18,430 nucleotides of DNA, from assembly GCA_036703315.1 (NCBI GenBank), contig DATNPH010000058.1:1-18430 (forward strand), in the 5' to 3' direction. Within the stretch, counting starts at the first letter, position 1. Every line of letters begins with the position of its first letter. The DNA comes from DATNPH01 sp036703315 (GTDB lineage Bacteria; Cyanobacteriota; Cyanobacteriia; Cyanobacteriales; Coleofasciculaceae). The position numbers and the translations under genes were made by a program. The notes under the pieces are model-generated. The model did not search any database. It saw nothing but the letters and a program-made list of their open reading frames with translations, and had not been told where the DNA came from. This document shows, piece after piece, positions 1-7,881 of the stretch.

Positions 1-1846
1 GTTTATCCCAGTCGCCTTCTTCCCAGGAACTACCGGAAAGCTATATCAACAATTTGCGCTGACAATCGCTTTCTCAGTTGCGCTTTCTACCTTTAATGCC
101 ATTACCCTTACACCTGCCCTCTGTGCCCTGCTGCTGCGTCAGGAGCAAAAATCAAGTGGCTGGATTGGCTGGATTTTTGACCGAATTAATGGGGTGATTG
201 ACCAGACGCGACGGGGATATAAGGGATCGCTAAACACCCTGTCACGCATGAAAGGAATCGTGGTTGGGCTGTTTATTCTGTCCTTAGGACTAACAGGCTG
301 GCTTTACTTGAGCGTTCCCCAGGCATTTCTCCCTGAAGAAGACCAAGGCTATTTCATCACAATTGTGCAAGGACCAGAAGGGGTTTCGCTGAACTATACT
401 GCCGATGTCATGAACAGGGTAGAACAAGAAATCCTTAAAGTTCCGGAAGTTGTAGGGACTTTCGTGGTGGGTGGCTTTAGTTTTAGTGGAAATAGTGCCA
501 ACCAGGGTTTGATTTTTACAACCCTCAAGCCTTGGGAGGAGCGTCACAGCGAAGAACAGTCAGTACAGGCGATTATTGGTAAGCTGGCGGGAGCTTTAGG
601 CGGAATTCCAGAAGCAAGAATACTGCCCGTTAATCCTCCTGCGATTCAGGGTTTAGGCAGTTTTGGCGGCTTCCAATTTGAGCTGCAAGACCGAAAGGGC
701 AACGAAAGTTTAGCTCCTCTACTTGAAGCTATGGGTGGGATGATTGGGCAAGCCAATCAACCGGGCACTGGCTTGCAACGTGTGTTTAGTACTTTTGCAG
801 CAAACACACCTCAGTTACTCATCGAAGTAGACCGTAACAAAGCTAAGGCGCTCGGCGTTTCTATAGACGACATCTTCAGTACGTTGCAGACGTTGTTAGG
901 TTCACAATATGTGAACGACTTCAATTTGCAACAACGGACTTATCGAGTGTATGTTCAGGCAGACAAGCAGTTTCGTTCCAATCCTGAGGATATTGGTCAA
1001 CTGTACGTTCGTTCTAAACAAAATCAGATGATTCCCCTGAGCAATCTGGTCAAGATAACACCAACGACAGGGGCACAAACGATTAATCACTACAACCTAT
1101 TCCGAGCCATTGAAATTACTGGTTCAGCAGCTCCTGGCTTTAGCTCTGGACAGGCAATCAAAGCAATGGAGGACGTGGCTAAGAAAGTTTTGCCCGCTGG
1201 TTTAGGCTACGAATGGTCAGGTACCTCAGCCGAAGAGTTAGCCGCCGGCGGTCAAGCACCTATCATTTTCGGTCTGGGAATCGTTTTCGTGTTCTTGGTG
1301 CTTGCTGCCCAGTACGAGAGCTACATTGACCCTCTAATTATTCTTCTCTCAGTCCCTTTGGCGATCTTTGGTGCGCTTTCAGCGCAGTCGATGCGTGGTC
1401 TAGCCAATGATGTTTATTGTCAGATTGGTCTGGTGATGCTGATTGGTCTAGCCAGCAAGAACGCCATTCTGATTGTGGAATTCGCTAACCAGCTCCGAGA
1501 AAGGGGTATGTCAATTACCAAGGCGGCGGTGGAAGCCTCTCAAGAGCGTTTGCGACCAATTCTAATGACTTCCTTGGCTTTTGTTCTGGGTATTACTCCC
1601 TTGGTAAATCCTGAAGGAGCAGGAGCAGCTAGCCGACGCTCTCTGGGTACAGCGCTCACAGGTGGAATGATTGTATCTACTGTGTTGAGTCTGTTTATTG
1701 TGCCCATTCTGTATATCGTGATTAATCTGATTCATGATCGCTTTAAATCTGGTGGTAAGCCTCGATCAAAACCCCAACAGCAAACTCAGGTGGCTCACGA
1801 AATGCCAGCCGAGGAGCTAGCCCAAGGAGGTTCTAGAAAAGACTGA
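1..1846 (+). CDS. RND (HAE1/AcrB-type) multidrug efflux permease, 3' part
   Basis: Inner-membrane proton-driven pump of the RND superfamily, which normally works with a membrane-fusion protein and an outer-membrane channel. The reading frame is open from base 2, so the true start is upstream. The internal ATG at 194 is not the start: the codons before it read FIPVAFFPGTTG and then TLTPALCALLL, the classic end of the N-terminal AcrB half. About 614 residues are present against roughly 1,040-1,060 for the family, so about 40% is missing upstream. The porter and docking segment is followed by the C-terminal membrane block, including GLGIVFVFLVLAAQYESYIDP and GLVMLIGLASKNAILIVEFAN, both hallmark HAE1 segments. 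The C-terminal tail is hydrophilic and Gln-rich. A hairpin terminator follows directly. Substrate is unknown. Confidence 0.96.
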   Translation, partial: FIPVAFFPGTTGKLYQQFALTIAFSVALSTFNAITLTPALCALLLRQEQKSSGWIGWIFDRINGVIDQTRRGYKGSLNTLSRMKGIVVGLFILSLGLTGWLYLSVPQAFLPEEDQGYFITIVQGPEGVSLNYTADVMNRVEQEILKVPEVVGTFVVGGFSFSGNSANQGLIFTTLKPWEERHSEEQSVQAIIGKLAGALGGIPEARILPVNPPAIQGLGSFGGFQFELQDRKGNESLAPLLEAMGGMIGQANQPGTGLQRVFSTFAANTPQLLIEVDRNKAKALGVSIDDIFSTLQTLLGSQYVNDFNLQQRTYRVYVQADKQFRSNPEDIGQLYVRSKQNQMIPLSNLVKITPTTGAQTINHYNLFRAIEITGSAAPGFSSGQAIKAMEDVAKKVLPAGLGYEWSGTSAEELAAGGQAPIIFGLGIVFVFLVLAAQYESYIDPLIILLSVPLAIFGALSAQSMRGLANDVYCQIGLVMLIGLASKNAILIVEFANQLRERGMSITKAAVEASQERLRPILMTSLAFVLGITPLVNPEGAGAASRRSLGTALTGGMIVSTVLSLFIVPILYIVINLIHDRFKSGGKPRSKPQQQTQVAHEMPAEELAQGGSRKD

Positions 1847-1865
1847 TTTTTTAATCTTTGTAACA

Positions 1866-1916
1866 AAAGACGGCGGGGATTCTCCACCCTTGATGAGAAA
1901 CCATCGCCGTCTTTTT
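1866..1916 (+). terminator. Rho-independent-type terminator after the RND gene
   Basis: AAAGACGGCG (1866-1875) pairs perfectly with CGCCGTCTTT (1905-1914), followed by a short T run to 1916. The 29-nt loop is long but can form a small inner stem (GGGGA with TCTCC). It lies 20 nt after the RND stop codon and ends that transcript. Confidence 0.75.
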
Positions 1917-1931
1917 CAGTGTTAACAAAAA

Positions 1932-1978
1932 CCTGCTTTCTCCCCCAGTCCCTAGCGGCTCAGGGGGATGAAAGCAGG
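1932..1978. repeat. Large imperfect inverted repeat (hairpin)
   Basis: CCTGCTTTC-t-CCCCC (1932-1946) is complementary to GGGGG-at-GAAAGCAGG (1963-1978), giving a 14-bp stem with one asymmetric bulge around a 16-nt loop. It lies between the RND terminator and the 3' end of the small gene at 2046-2273. It has no T run, so it is not an obvious terminator. It could be a relic of a transposon end or a dispersed hairpin repeat. Confidence 0.6.
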
Positions 1979-2045
1979 GGGCAACTCCGTACCTAGTCCA
2001 TCCAGTATCCTCAAAACGTCAAGGTGTAGGTTAGAGAACGCCTAC

Positions 2046-2273
2046 CTACCTGTCGGCGTTGAATGAGACTGCCTCCCTTGGGGCAGGCGAGTCTGATTGT
2101 TCTGACATCACATCAAAAATGATTTCGTAGGAAGCTGTAGGATTATTCGCCCTGAGGATTTGCAGATGGGCTTCAGCATCATTGCGACGACGGAAGCGAA
2201 TGATCAGCCGCGATTGCCCATTAGGCAGGGAGCGAACAATACACCACGGAAGCAGTTTGTTTTTGTACGTCAT
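2046..2273 (-). CDS. Conserved small cyanobacterial protein (75 aa), function unknown
   Basis: A basic 75-residue protein with no signal peptide or membrane segment. The N-terminal stretch WCIVRSLPNGQSRLIIRFRRRNDAEAHLQIL, given here only as a pattern, reads as a beta hairpin followed by an R-R-R-N-D-A-E helix start. This resembles a small protein I recall as recurring in cyanobacteria, but I know of no assigned function. The ATG start is supported by AGGA seven bases upstream (AGGAAAATCTC-ATG). The opposite-strand frame at 2160-2393 has no comparable support. The gene stands alone, between the RND gene and a long gap. The last 16 bases of the gene contribute one arm (GGCGTT) to a small inverted repeat with AACGCC at 2038-2043. 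Confidence 0.75.
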   Translation of the reverse strand: MTYKNKLLPWCIVRSLPNGQSRLIIRFRRRNDAEAHLQILRANNPTASYEIIFDVMSEQSDSPAPREAVSFNADR

Positions 2274-2780
2274 GAGATTTTCCTAGTAAGTAGATGCACT
2301 TTGCTTTGTAGCAGGGTTTATGTTATCGCGCTTAGGAGTGCGTCGTCTTTTTTTTTTATGAACGCTGATAATCTTAATAGGATGCTGTGCTAGCGCCTTA
2401 CGGGCAAAAACCCCATCTCATGGTAGATAGGCATTAATTGAAAATTCCTCTCCCCCTGCTATTTTCAAGACAGGTCATATTATTGCGATCGCACTTTCCA
2501 ACCCAATCACCATTAGACCAAGTGCACCTGTTGCTGAGATTTCCGTAGAAAAATACTCCTCGTCCCCCTTGCATCCCTTGTCCTTGACAACCCCGCCTTA
2601 AGAAGGCAAGGATTCAGTTAGTAGGACAGTGGATAGTAGGCGAGTAGGATTTATAGTTTTCTTTTCCTATTTAAGAATAATTACGATCTACTAACCATTA
2701 ACAACTAACCACTATCCCCGACCGCTGATTCCTTCCCACAAAACTACCGAAGATGGGAATTCCTGGACGGGCGGCGTTGA
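2274..2780. other. 507-bp intergenic region without a convincing gene
   Basis: No frame here has coding character. The right side of the small gene (2274-2400) should hold its promoter. A HIP1 octamer lies at 2485-2492. At 2588-2612 the text CCCCGCCTTAAGAAGGC with a following GGATTCAG recalls the hairpin ends of cyanobacterial IS200/IS605-type elements, but no transposase or guide-like partner is visible. From about 2615 to 2720 there are low-complexity, degenerate strings of the GTGGATAGTAG / CTAACCACTATCC kind, typical of decayed short tandem repeats. The histidine kinase gene ends at 2781. Confidence 0.5.
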
Positions 2781-4814
2781 CTAAGCGTCACTTGTATTAC
2801 CCAAAGGCAGCGTTACACTAATCATCGTGCCCCTACCTTCAGCACTATCTACAGTAATCTCACCCTGATGTAAGTCCACACACTCCTTGACAATAGCTAA
2901 ACCTAATCCTGTTCCCTGGATCATGCCGACGTTGGTAGCACGATGGAAAGGCTCAAATAAACAGGATTTGTATTCAGGTGGAATCCCAATTCCTTGGTCT
3001 TGAATTTGGAAGAGTACCTTGTTTTCAAGACGGGTGAGATTAAACTGAATGGGGCACTCACAAGGAGAATACTTGATAGCATTCGAAAGTAAATTGCTCA
3101 AAATGTGCCGCAAAAGCTTTTTATCCATATAGGTTGTGATGCCTTGGCACTGACTTGTGAACGTGATTACATGTTGTTTACCACTACCTTGTTGGAGTTC
3201 TTCCACTAGCTCACGGCAAAATGGCTCTAAATCCATTCGCTTAGGATTGAATTGTAGTTTTCCAGCTTCTGCTTCACTAATGAGTAAAATGTCATTCAAC
3301 ATCTCAGTCATAGTCTTAGTAGCGGTTTGAATGCGCTGGAGGTGAGTTAGTTGTTTCTCCTCTGAAAGTTTATGACGGTAACGTTCCAATAATTCGACAG
3401 AGGACTGAATCGTGGTTAGAGGGGTACGGAACTCATGGGAAGTTGTGGCGATAAAGCGGGACTTGAGTTCACTCAGTTCCCTTTCTCTTTGGAGTGTTTT
3501 GTTAATCTCTTCTTGAGCTAGCTTGCGAACAGTGATATCCTCGGCAATTCCGGCGAGGCGGTAGATCTGTCCCGTTTCATCTCTGACTGGAAAAGCGCGA
3601 TCGTGTATCCAACGGATGGAGCCATCAGGTCGTACAATCCGATACTCCTGATCCATACCGCTCTTGAAATTATCCACTGCCCGTTGGCGATCTTCAGGAT
3701 GAATCGCATCTATCCAGATGCTTGGTTGCTCGTCGAGTGATGCGCGAGTTCGACCCCAGATGTCCTCATAGGCAGGACTCACGTAAAAAGAACGTAGCTG
3801 GCTCAAATTTGTGCTAGACATCCAGAAGACTTCATGAATATTTTCTGCTAGCTGCCGGAAGCACTCTTCTCTCTCTCGCACAGCTGCTTCAGCTTGCATA
3901 CGCTTGGTGATGTTAGTTTCAACAGCGATCGCGCCCGTAATTTGACCGCTTTCGTTTCGTAGTGGTGTTGCTCGATTTTCATAGTACGCACCGTTCACCT
4001 CTCTAATCCAGGTACTTTCTTTACCAGCGAGAACATGGTGAAGCTGTTCCAGAACAGTCTCAGGGGAATCTTGCTGACAGGAAAGCTGGTGATACAGGTC
4101 AAATACAGACCAACCAACCAGTTGACTTGGTTTCAGCCCCCAATCCTTTAATCCTTTACCCTCACAAAAGGTAATCACGCCTTTACTATCCAGCGCATAC
4201 AGAGCCATCGGCGCATTTGTCAAGATGCTATCAAGAAGCCTTTCACGAGCAAGCGGTGTTGAGTGTAACGGGTGGTTCTGGGTGATATCACGTAGTAGCC
4301 AACGTAGGTAGACGCCAACGCCTTCTTGATTTGGGATTATTGCCACCTTCACAGCAACACTCAGCGATGTTCTATTAAGCGGTTGCAGGCACATTTCCCA
4401 CTCTTGCACTTCGTCCACATGAGAAAGTTTGGCTAGTTTAGAAGCAAAAGCCTGATGGTCTTCCTCACGGATACTAATGAACAATGATTTCCCAATTAAA
4501 GATAACTGCGAATAGTTGAGCAAGAGTGCAGCAGCGCCGTTAGCTTGTTGGATTACGCCATTGAGATCGGTTACTACGCAACCATCTGGGATGAAGTCAA
4601 AAAGCTCCTGGTAGCCTTGATAAGCTGAGGATGAGGTTTGCAATTCATTATTGGCGACTTTGAGGTCTTCTAATGCGGCGCTAAGTTCTTCCAAGGCGAT
4701 CACTATTAATTCCTGCTGTTGTTGCAGTGAAAGTGTAGGCTGTATGCCCTGTTGAAGTTGAGCTAAACGCTGTTGCCTATTCTGTACTGTCGCAAGCAAG
4801 TAGTCTACGCTCAA
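2781..4814 (-). CDS. Cytoplasmic multi-PAS sensor histidine kinase
   Basis: A 677-residue sensor kinase. A Gln-rich coiled coil (1-60) precedes three PAS-type modules at about 65-178, 190-305 and 315-430. The third has the canonical PAS-PAC ending YRLAGIAEDITVRK. HisKA follows, with phospho-acceptor H460 in SHEFRTPL, then an HATPase_c domain with N box LSNLLSNAIKYSP (about 572-584), G1 DQGIGIP and G2 GTGLGLA. No membrane helix and no receiver domain are seen, so it is a soluble orphan kinase that must phosphorylate an unlinked response regulator. No heme, flavin or GAF signature gives its signal. The start is TTG, preceded by a strong AAGGGGGA six bases upstream. The nearer-looking ATG at 4819 is out of frame and stops after two codons. 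Confidence 0.93.
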   Translation of the reverse strand: MSVDYLLATVQNRQQRLAQLQQGIQPTLSLQQQQELIVIALEELSAALEDLKVANNELQTSSSAYQGYQELFDFIPDGCVVTDLNGVIQQANGAAALLLNYSQLSLIGKSLFISIREEDHQAFASKLAKLSHVDEVQEWEMCLQPLNRTSLSVAVKVAIIPNQEGVGVYLRWLLRDITQNHPLHSTPLARERLLDSILTNAPMALYALDSKGVITFCEGKGLKDWGLKPSQLVGWSVFDLYHQLSCQQDSPETVLEQLHHVLAGKESTWIREVNGAYYENRATPLRNESGQITGAIAVETNITKRMQAEAAVREREECFRQLAENIHEVFWMSSTNLSQLRSFYVSPAYEDIWGRTRASLDEQPSIWIDAIHPEDRQRAVDNFKSGMDQEYRIVRPDGSIRWIHDRAFPVRDETGQIYRLAGIAEDITVRKLAQEEINKTLQRERELSELKSRFIATTSHEFRTPLTTIQSSVELLERYRHKLSEEKQLTHLQRIQTATKTMTEMLNDILLISEAEAGKLQFNPKRMDLEPFCRELVEELQQGSGKQHVITFTSQCQGITTYMDKKLLRHILSNLLSNAIKYSPCECPIQFNLTRLENKVLFQIQDQGIGIPPEYKSCLFEPFHRATNVGMIQGTGLGLAIVKECVDLHQGEITVDSAEGRGTMISVTLPLGNTSDA

Positions 4815-4919
4815 GTCATTCCCCCTTCAACAGTGATTATCTAAATCCTAAGCAATTTTGCAACACTGGTAAATTTACTGAGTCTCAACCTTAGAGAGCA
4901 TGGCATTCCAGTAAATCTG

Positions 4920-4956
4920 CGGTTATGCCTTAATCAGTGAATATACGGTTACGCCT
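4920..4956 (+). repeat. Pair of 11-bp direct repeats upstream of the HDO-like gene
   Basis: CGGTTATGCCT (4920-4930) and CGGTTACGCCT (4946-4956) differ at one base and are 26 bp apart. The second copy overlaps the presumed -35 element. The position suits a tandem binding site for an activator or repressor of the gene at 5020. Confidence 0.6.
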
Positions 4957-4978
4957 CAACAGGAGACATTCTTATAAT
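4949..4978 (+). promoter_or_regulatory. Candidate sigma-70-type promoter for the HDO-like gene
   Basis: A perfect TATAAT -10 at 4973-4978 lies 18 bp after a weak -35 (TTACGC, 4949-4954). The start site would be near 4985, giving a leader of about 35 nt before the ATG at 5020. Confidence 0.55.
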
Positions 4979-5019
4979 CCCTCCAGTTAACTTTGTAATT
5001 CTAGGAATAACATACACAA

Positions 5020-5739
5020 ATGCAGTGGCTAGTAGATTTAGCACAAGAGTACCGAGCTAGGCTCCGCTCCGGACCTTTCTACCAAGCCTTGGCTCTCGCT
5101 TCAACTCCAGAAGATATTAGAGATTGGATTCGCCAGTTATATTACCAATCACGCGACTTTACCACCTCAGTATTACCACTGCGTCGCGATATGTGTCGTG
5201 ACCCACAATTCAAAACCTGCTTTGCTAAACATGCGATGGAGGAAGAAAGTCACTGTGATCAGCTAGTGGCTTGGATGCGCCGACAGGGATTTTTAGAGCC
5301 AGACGAGAGTCCTCTCAGCGTACCTGCTACCTTAGAAACACTGGCAGTCAATGCTTATTGTTTTCGCTCTATTTTATGTGAGTCAAGTGCCCACCAAATC
5401 ATCACGCTAAATTTAATTTCAGAAGGAGTATCTTACGACTTTTTCTGTGCCGTGATTCCCAAACTTGAAGAACTGGGACTGCCAGTAGGACGCTATTGGC
5501 ACATCCACAAAGAGGTTGACATTTATCATCTAGCCATGGGACTTGATTTGATTCCTCAGTGTGAGAAAGATTCCGCTGAGGGTATGGTTTATGCTCGAAT
5601 TGCTTGGGAATCGGTGAGTTTGTACGGTCAGATGCTCGACTCTTGGGCTGGTATCTCCTCACACCGACGAATTGAACCACTATTGGCTTTACCAGCACTT
5701 CCAGATGTTAAGAGCAGCTCTATTCTGGTCAAGGCTTAG
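5020..5739 (+). CDS. TenA/PqqC-fold (heme-oxygenase-like) putative iron-dependent oxidase
   Basis: 239 residues, all-helical by composition, of the TenA/PqqC/HDO superfamily (thiaminase II, PqqC, UndA, CADD). Possible metal ligands are conserved in order: E75-x2-H78 in AMEEESH, E135 in LISEGVSYD, and H163-x3-D167-x2-H170 in HKEVDIYH. The last spacing matches the H-x3-D-x2-H helix of known diiron members such as CADD, and E-x2-H matches UndA. True TenA thiaminases use a catalytic cysteine instead. Several cysteines are present (C59, C67, C79, C114, C120, C143), but I cannot assign one to that role. I therefore favour a non-heme iron enzyme over thiaminase; the substrate is unknown. AGGA lies about 13 bases before the ATG. 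The gene converges on the YjbQ-family gene seven bases away. Confidence 0.8.
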   Translation: MQWLVDLAQEYRARLRSGPFYQALALASTPEDIRDWIRQLYYQSRDFTTSVLPLRRDMCRDPQFKTCFAKHAMEEESHCDQLVAWMRRQGFLEPDESPLSVPATLETLAVNAYCFRSILCESSAHQIITLNLISEGVSYDFFCAVIPKLEELGLPVGRYWHIHKEVDIYHLAMGLDLIPQCEKDSAEGMVYARIAWESVSLYGQMLDSWAGISSHRRIEPLLALPALPDVKSSSILVKA

Positions 5740-5745
5740 AGTTGT

Positions 5746-6183
5746 TTATTCACCGCTGATCTGGACAAATACAGTCCGTTTTCTCGGACCATCCAACTCA
5801 AAAAATAAGACAGATTGCCAGGTTCCTAGAGCTAATTGACCATTCACAATCGGAATCACCTCACTGGTACTGAGCATCATTGCCATGAGATGAGAATGGG
5901 CGTTCATCGGTTCATCTTCAGGTACATCTCTCAAGTGAAGGTCATTATGCAGGTATTTATCGCCTTCTGGAGCTAATTTTTTTAAATAAGCCTTAACATC
6001 TTTTAGTAATCTTTCTTCATTTTCATTGATAGCTAAAGCTGTTGTTGTATGTCTGGAAAATAGTAGAACTTGACCATTTTTAATGGAAGATACTTTAATA
6101 AGTTTTACGATTTGAGGGGTAATATTGTAGATGCAAATTCCTTGGCCAGTTTCTACTTCAATTCCCTCATTTTTTATAGGCAT
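5746..6183 (-). CDS. YjbQ/UPF0047 family protein
   Basis: 145 residues, the usual size for the YjbQ (UPF0047, COG0432) single-domain family, which forms a compact trimeric fold with a conserved surface pocket. Signature segments are all present: FSRHTTTALAINENE (about 42-56), the His-rich NAHSHLMAMML with H96 and H98, and the C-terminal GTWQSVLFFELDGPRKR. Some members were reported to have weak thiamine-phosphate synthase activity, hence the common database name; the physiological role is not settled. It could be co-transcribed with the Mut7-C gene 130 bp upstream. It converges on a TenA-fold gene, a suggestive but unproven thiamine-themed neighbour, since that neighbour looks more like an iron oxidase. 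Confidence 0.92.
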   Translation of the reverse strand: MPIKNEGIEVETGQGICIYNITPQIVKLIKVSSIKNGQVLLFSRHTTTALAINENEERLLKDVKAYLKKLAPEGDKYLHNDLHLRDVPEDEPMNAHSHLMAMMLSTSEVIPIVNGQLALGTWQSVLFFELDGPRKRTVFVQISGE

Positions 6184-6251
6184 CTGTTCACCGAGTTCAT
6201 CTGCTCGTCGTTTTAGAGGCTTTTTAAGCTGAAAGTACTTTACTATCGCTT

Positions 6252-6294
6252 CCTGCCTGGCTGAATGCTGTTATTACTAGTTGTTGAAGGCAGG
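6252..6294. repeat. Inverted repeat after the Mut7-C gene
   Basis: CCTGCCT near 6255 and AGGCAGG near 6288 form a 7-bp stem around a long AT-rich loop, in the 129-bp gap between the Mut7-C and YjbQ genes. There is no T run. It could be a weak transcript-processing structure; evidence is slight. Confidence 0.3.
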
Positions 6295-6312
6295 AGTGAA
6301 TGTACTCTAGAT

Positions 6313-7077
6313 CTATCGTCTCACGTCCACTGACTCTTGAGCAGATAGCACCCCCTCAACAAATTGCAGCATCCGTTCATAGTGCGCTCCTTTCCAATAA
6401 ATCTGACCACATTCACGACAGCGATGAAATTCATTGATAGAAAGCTGTGTCTTTTGTGGCAGTTGGTCAAGGATAGTTTCTTTAGCCACAGGTTCTAACA
6501 AACCATTGCAGCGAATACACCTCACAAACGGTTTGCTCAACCCAAATAAGCCGAAGCGCCGCAGTACTTCCACCACTTGTCGCTCCGGATCAGTTTCTCT
6601 GACATAGTACCCATAAGTCACCAGACTACGCATCAACAGTCCTTTGTCGCGAGTCAACAAAATCCGTTGCTCTGAAGCAGAAATCTGGGCTAATTGTTCG
6701 TCTGAGTAGTCATTGCGATACAGCGTATCAAAACCCAACATTCTCAAAGAGTTGGCTAGCTTCCCTAAATGAATATCTAGAACAAAGTGACAATACGGTA
6801 GCTGGGTTGATCCAACACGGACAGTTGGTGTTATTTCTGTTAAAGAAGAAACTGGATAAACATCAATGCGATCGCCATCTTGCACAATATAGGAGAAATC
6901 CACCGGTTCCTCGTTGACTGCGATCGAGTCAACTTCTGGATGGGGAACCCCTAACGACTCGATCATGTCTTTAATTGAAGCTCGACCCTTAAAGAAGTGG
7001 GTGAAGCTTACCTGCCGTCTGCTGGGTGGCAAAAAAAAGTTCAGTTCTGCATGGAAGCGAAAATCCGCTTGAGCCAT
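6313..7077 (-). CDS. Ubiquitin-like + Mut7-C (PIN-type RNase) + zinc-ribbon protein
   Basis: 254 residues in three parts. Residues 1-80 form a ubiquitin-like (ThiS/MoaD-type) beta-grasp domain, with AVNEEPVDFSYIVQDGDRID as the typical core; it has no terminal Gly-Gly and continues into the next domain, so it is not a sulfur carrier. Residues about 96-165 are the Mut7-C domain, a PIN-like nuclease fold with acidic residues D101, D123/D126 and D144 in LTRDKGLL. A zinc ribbon follows (C187-x2-C190 and C220-x2-C223). The combination is the standard Mut7-C ubiquitin/RNase architecture of cyanobacteria and other bacteria. RNase activity is inferred from the fold; targets are unknown. The start codon overlaps no neighbour and the gene may lead an operon with yjbQ. 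Confidence 0.92.
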   Translation of the reverse strand: MAQADFRFHAELNFFLPPSRRQVSFTHFFKGRASIKDMIESLGVPHPEVDSIAVNEEPVDFSYIVQDGDRIDVYPVSSLTEITPTVRVGSTQLPYCHFVLDIHLGKLANSLRMLGFDTLYRNDYSDEQLAQISASEQRILLTRDKGLLMRSLVTYGYYVRETDPERQVVEVLRRFGLFGLSKPFVRCIRCNGLLEPVAKETILDQLPQKTQLSINEFHRCRECGQIYWKGAHYERMLQFVEGVLSAQESVDVRR

Positions 7078-7187
7078 AGGAAGAAGTCGTTAGCGCGACC
7101 GATTCTTACTTCACTCTAGCCCAAGCTGTTGAGAAGATCTTGCGTTAGTTATTATCAGACGTTAATGAACCTCGCACCAGAAGAACT

Positions 7188-7871
7188 TTATGGATTTGGA
7201 GGTGCATCAGCACGGTTGTATCGAATCCATCCATATAAAGGAGGCATGGTTTCTTCGCAACGTTGCGTAAAACTAGCTTCGAACAATTTAATTTTCCCAT
7301 CGGTATCGTAAACAATCTGATATATGGTGAATTGTGCTGATAGTCGATTGCAGCCGCGTCCACTTCCGCTAAAGTTGAAACCTGGTTTGGTAGGGGATTG
7401 AAAAGGATAACGTTGTGCGCCTTTATAGGTGCCTTTCTCCAATTTTGCGCCTCTGGGAGCAATAAAATCTGCACTCCACCAGTCAAGTCCACCATTGAAA
7501 CGGATAGTTACTACGCCACCCGTGCTGCTGCCAGAAGGGATAAAATCTCCATCTACTGGGGTCAAGGTTCGTTGTTGTCCCCCCCCGATGTAATCACCTG
7601 GCTGGCTGCAATAGTAAAGAAATGTACGGTATTGATTCCATTTAGGCTGGTTGCAGCGGCGGGTGTTGGTTCCTGGAATTATTTGGGATGTAACCCAACC
7701 TTGTGGTGCCGTCAATAAGGTTGTCGAATTCAGTCGCCAAGGGGTTGAAGTATTGGCACCACTGGATAGGGAAATGGCTGGAGTTGGTGTCAGTATTGCA
7801 CCACCTAGGGAAAGCAGGCCAGAAGTTCCAATGAGTAAGGAAAAAAAACACTTTTTCTTATTCTTGAACAT
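7188..7871 (-). CDS. Secreted Cys-containing protein of unknown function
   Basis: 227 residues from the ATG at 7871; a longer frame starts with GTG at 7880, but AAAGAG sits eight bases before the ATG. The N terminus is a classic Sec signal peptide: MFKNKKKC, then a hydrophobic core to about residue 30, with a likely cleavage near PAIS at 31-34. The mature part has four cysteines (C73, C88, C174, C205) that could form two disulfides, plus many Gly, Ser and aromatic residues. The C-terminal segment (GRGCNRL..F.IYQIVYDTDGKI..FEASFTQRCE...PPLYGWIRYN) resembles a motif I recall from other bacterial secreted proteins, with a beta-rich look. No catalytic motif is recognised. It lies downstream of the MATE gene with a 243-bp gap and its own putative regulatory repeat. 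Confidence 0.8.
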   Translation of the reverse strand: MFKNKKKCFFSLLIGTSGLLSLGGAILTPTPAISLSSGANTSTPWRLNSTTLLTAPQGWVTSQIIPGTNTRRCNQPKWNQYRTFLYYCSQPGDYIGGGQQRTLTPVDGDFIPSGSSTGGVVTIRFNGGLDWWSADFIAPRGAKLEKGTYKGAQRYPFQSPTKPGFNFSGSGRGCNRLSAQFTIYQIVYDTDGKIKLFEASFTQRCEETMPPLYGWIRYNRADAPPNP

Positions 7872-7881
7872 TGGTTTCACT

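Noticed and set aside
2694..2720. CRISPR-like or tandem repeat in the TTAACAACTAACCACTATCC region
   Set aside because: Repeats are degenerate, not regularly spaced and not flanked by cas genes; this looks like decayed low-complexity sequence.
4817..4819. ATG as start of the histidine kinase
   Set aside because: It is out of frame and meets a stop after two codons. The in-frame TTG at 4814 has a strong ribosome site.
5775..5795. TCTCGGACC, resembling the complement of the ykkC riboswitch core
   Set aside because: It lies inside the YjbQ-family gene and encodes the conserved DGPRKR motif, with no supporting structure around it.
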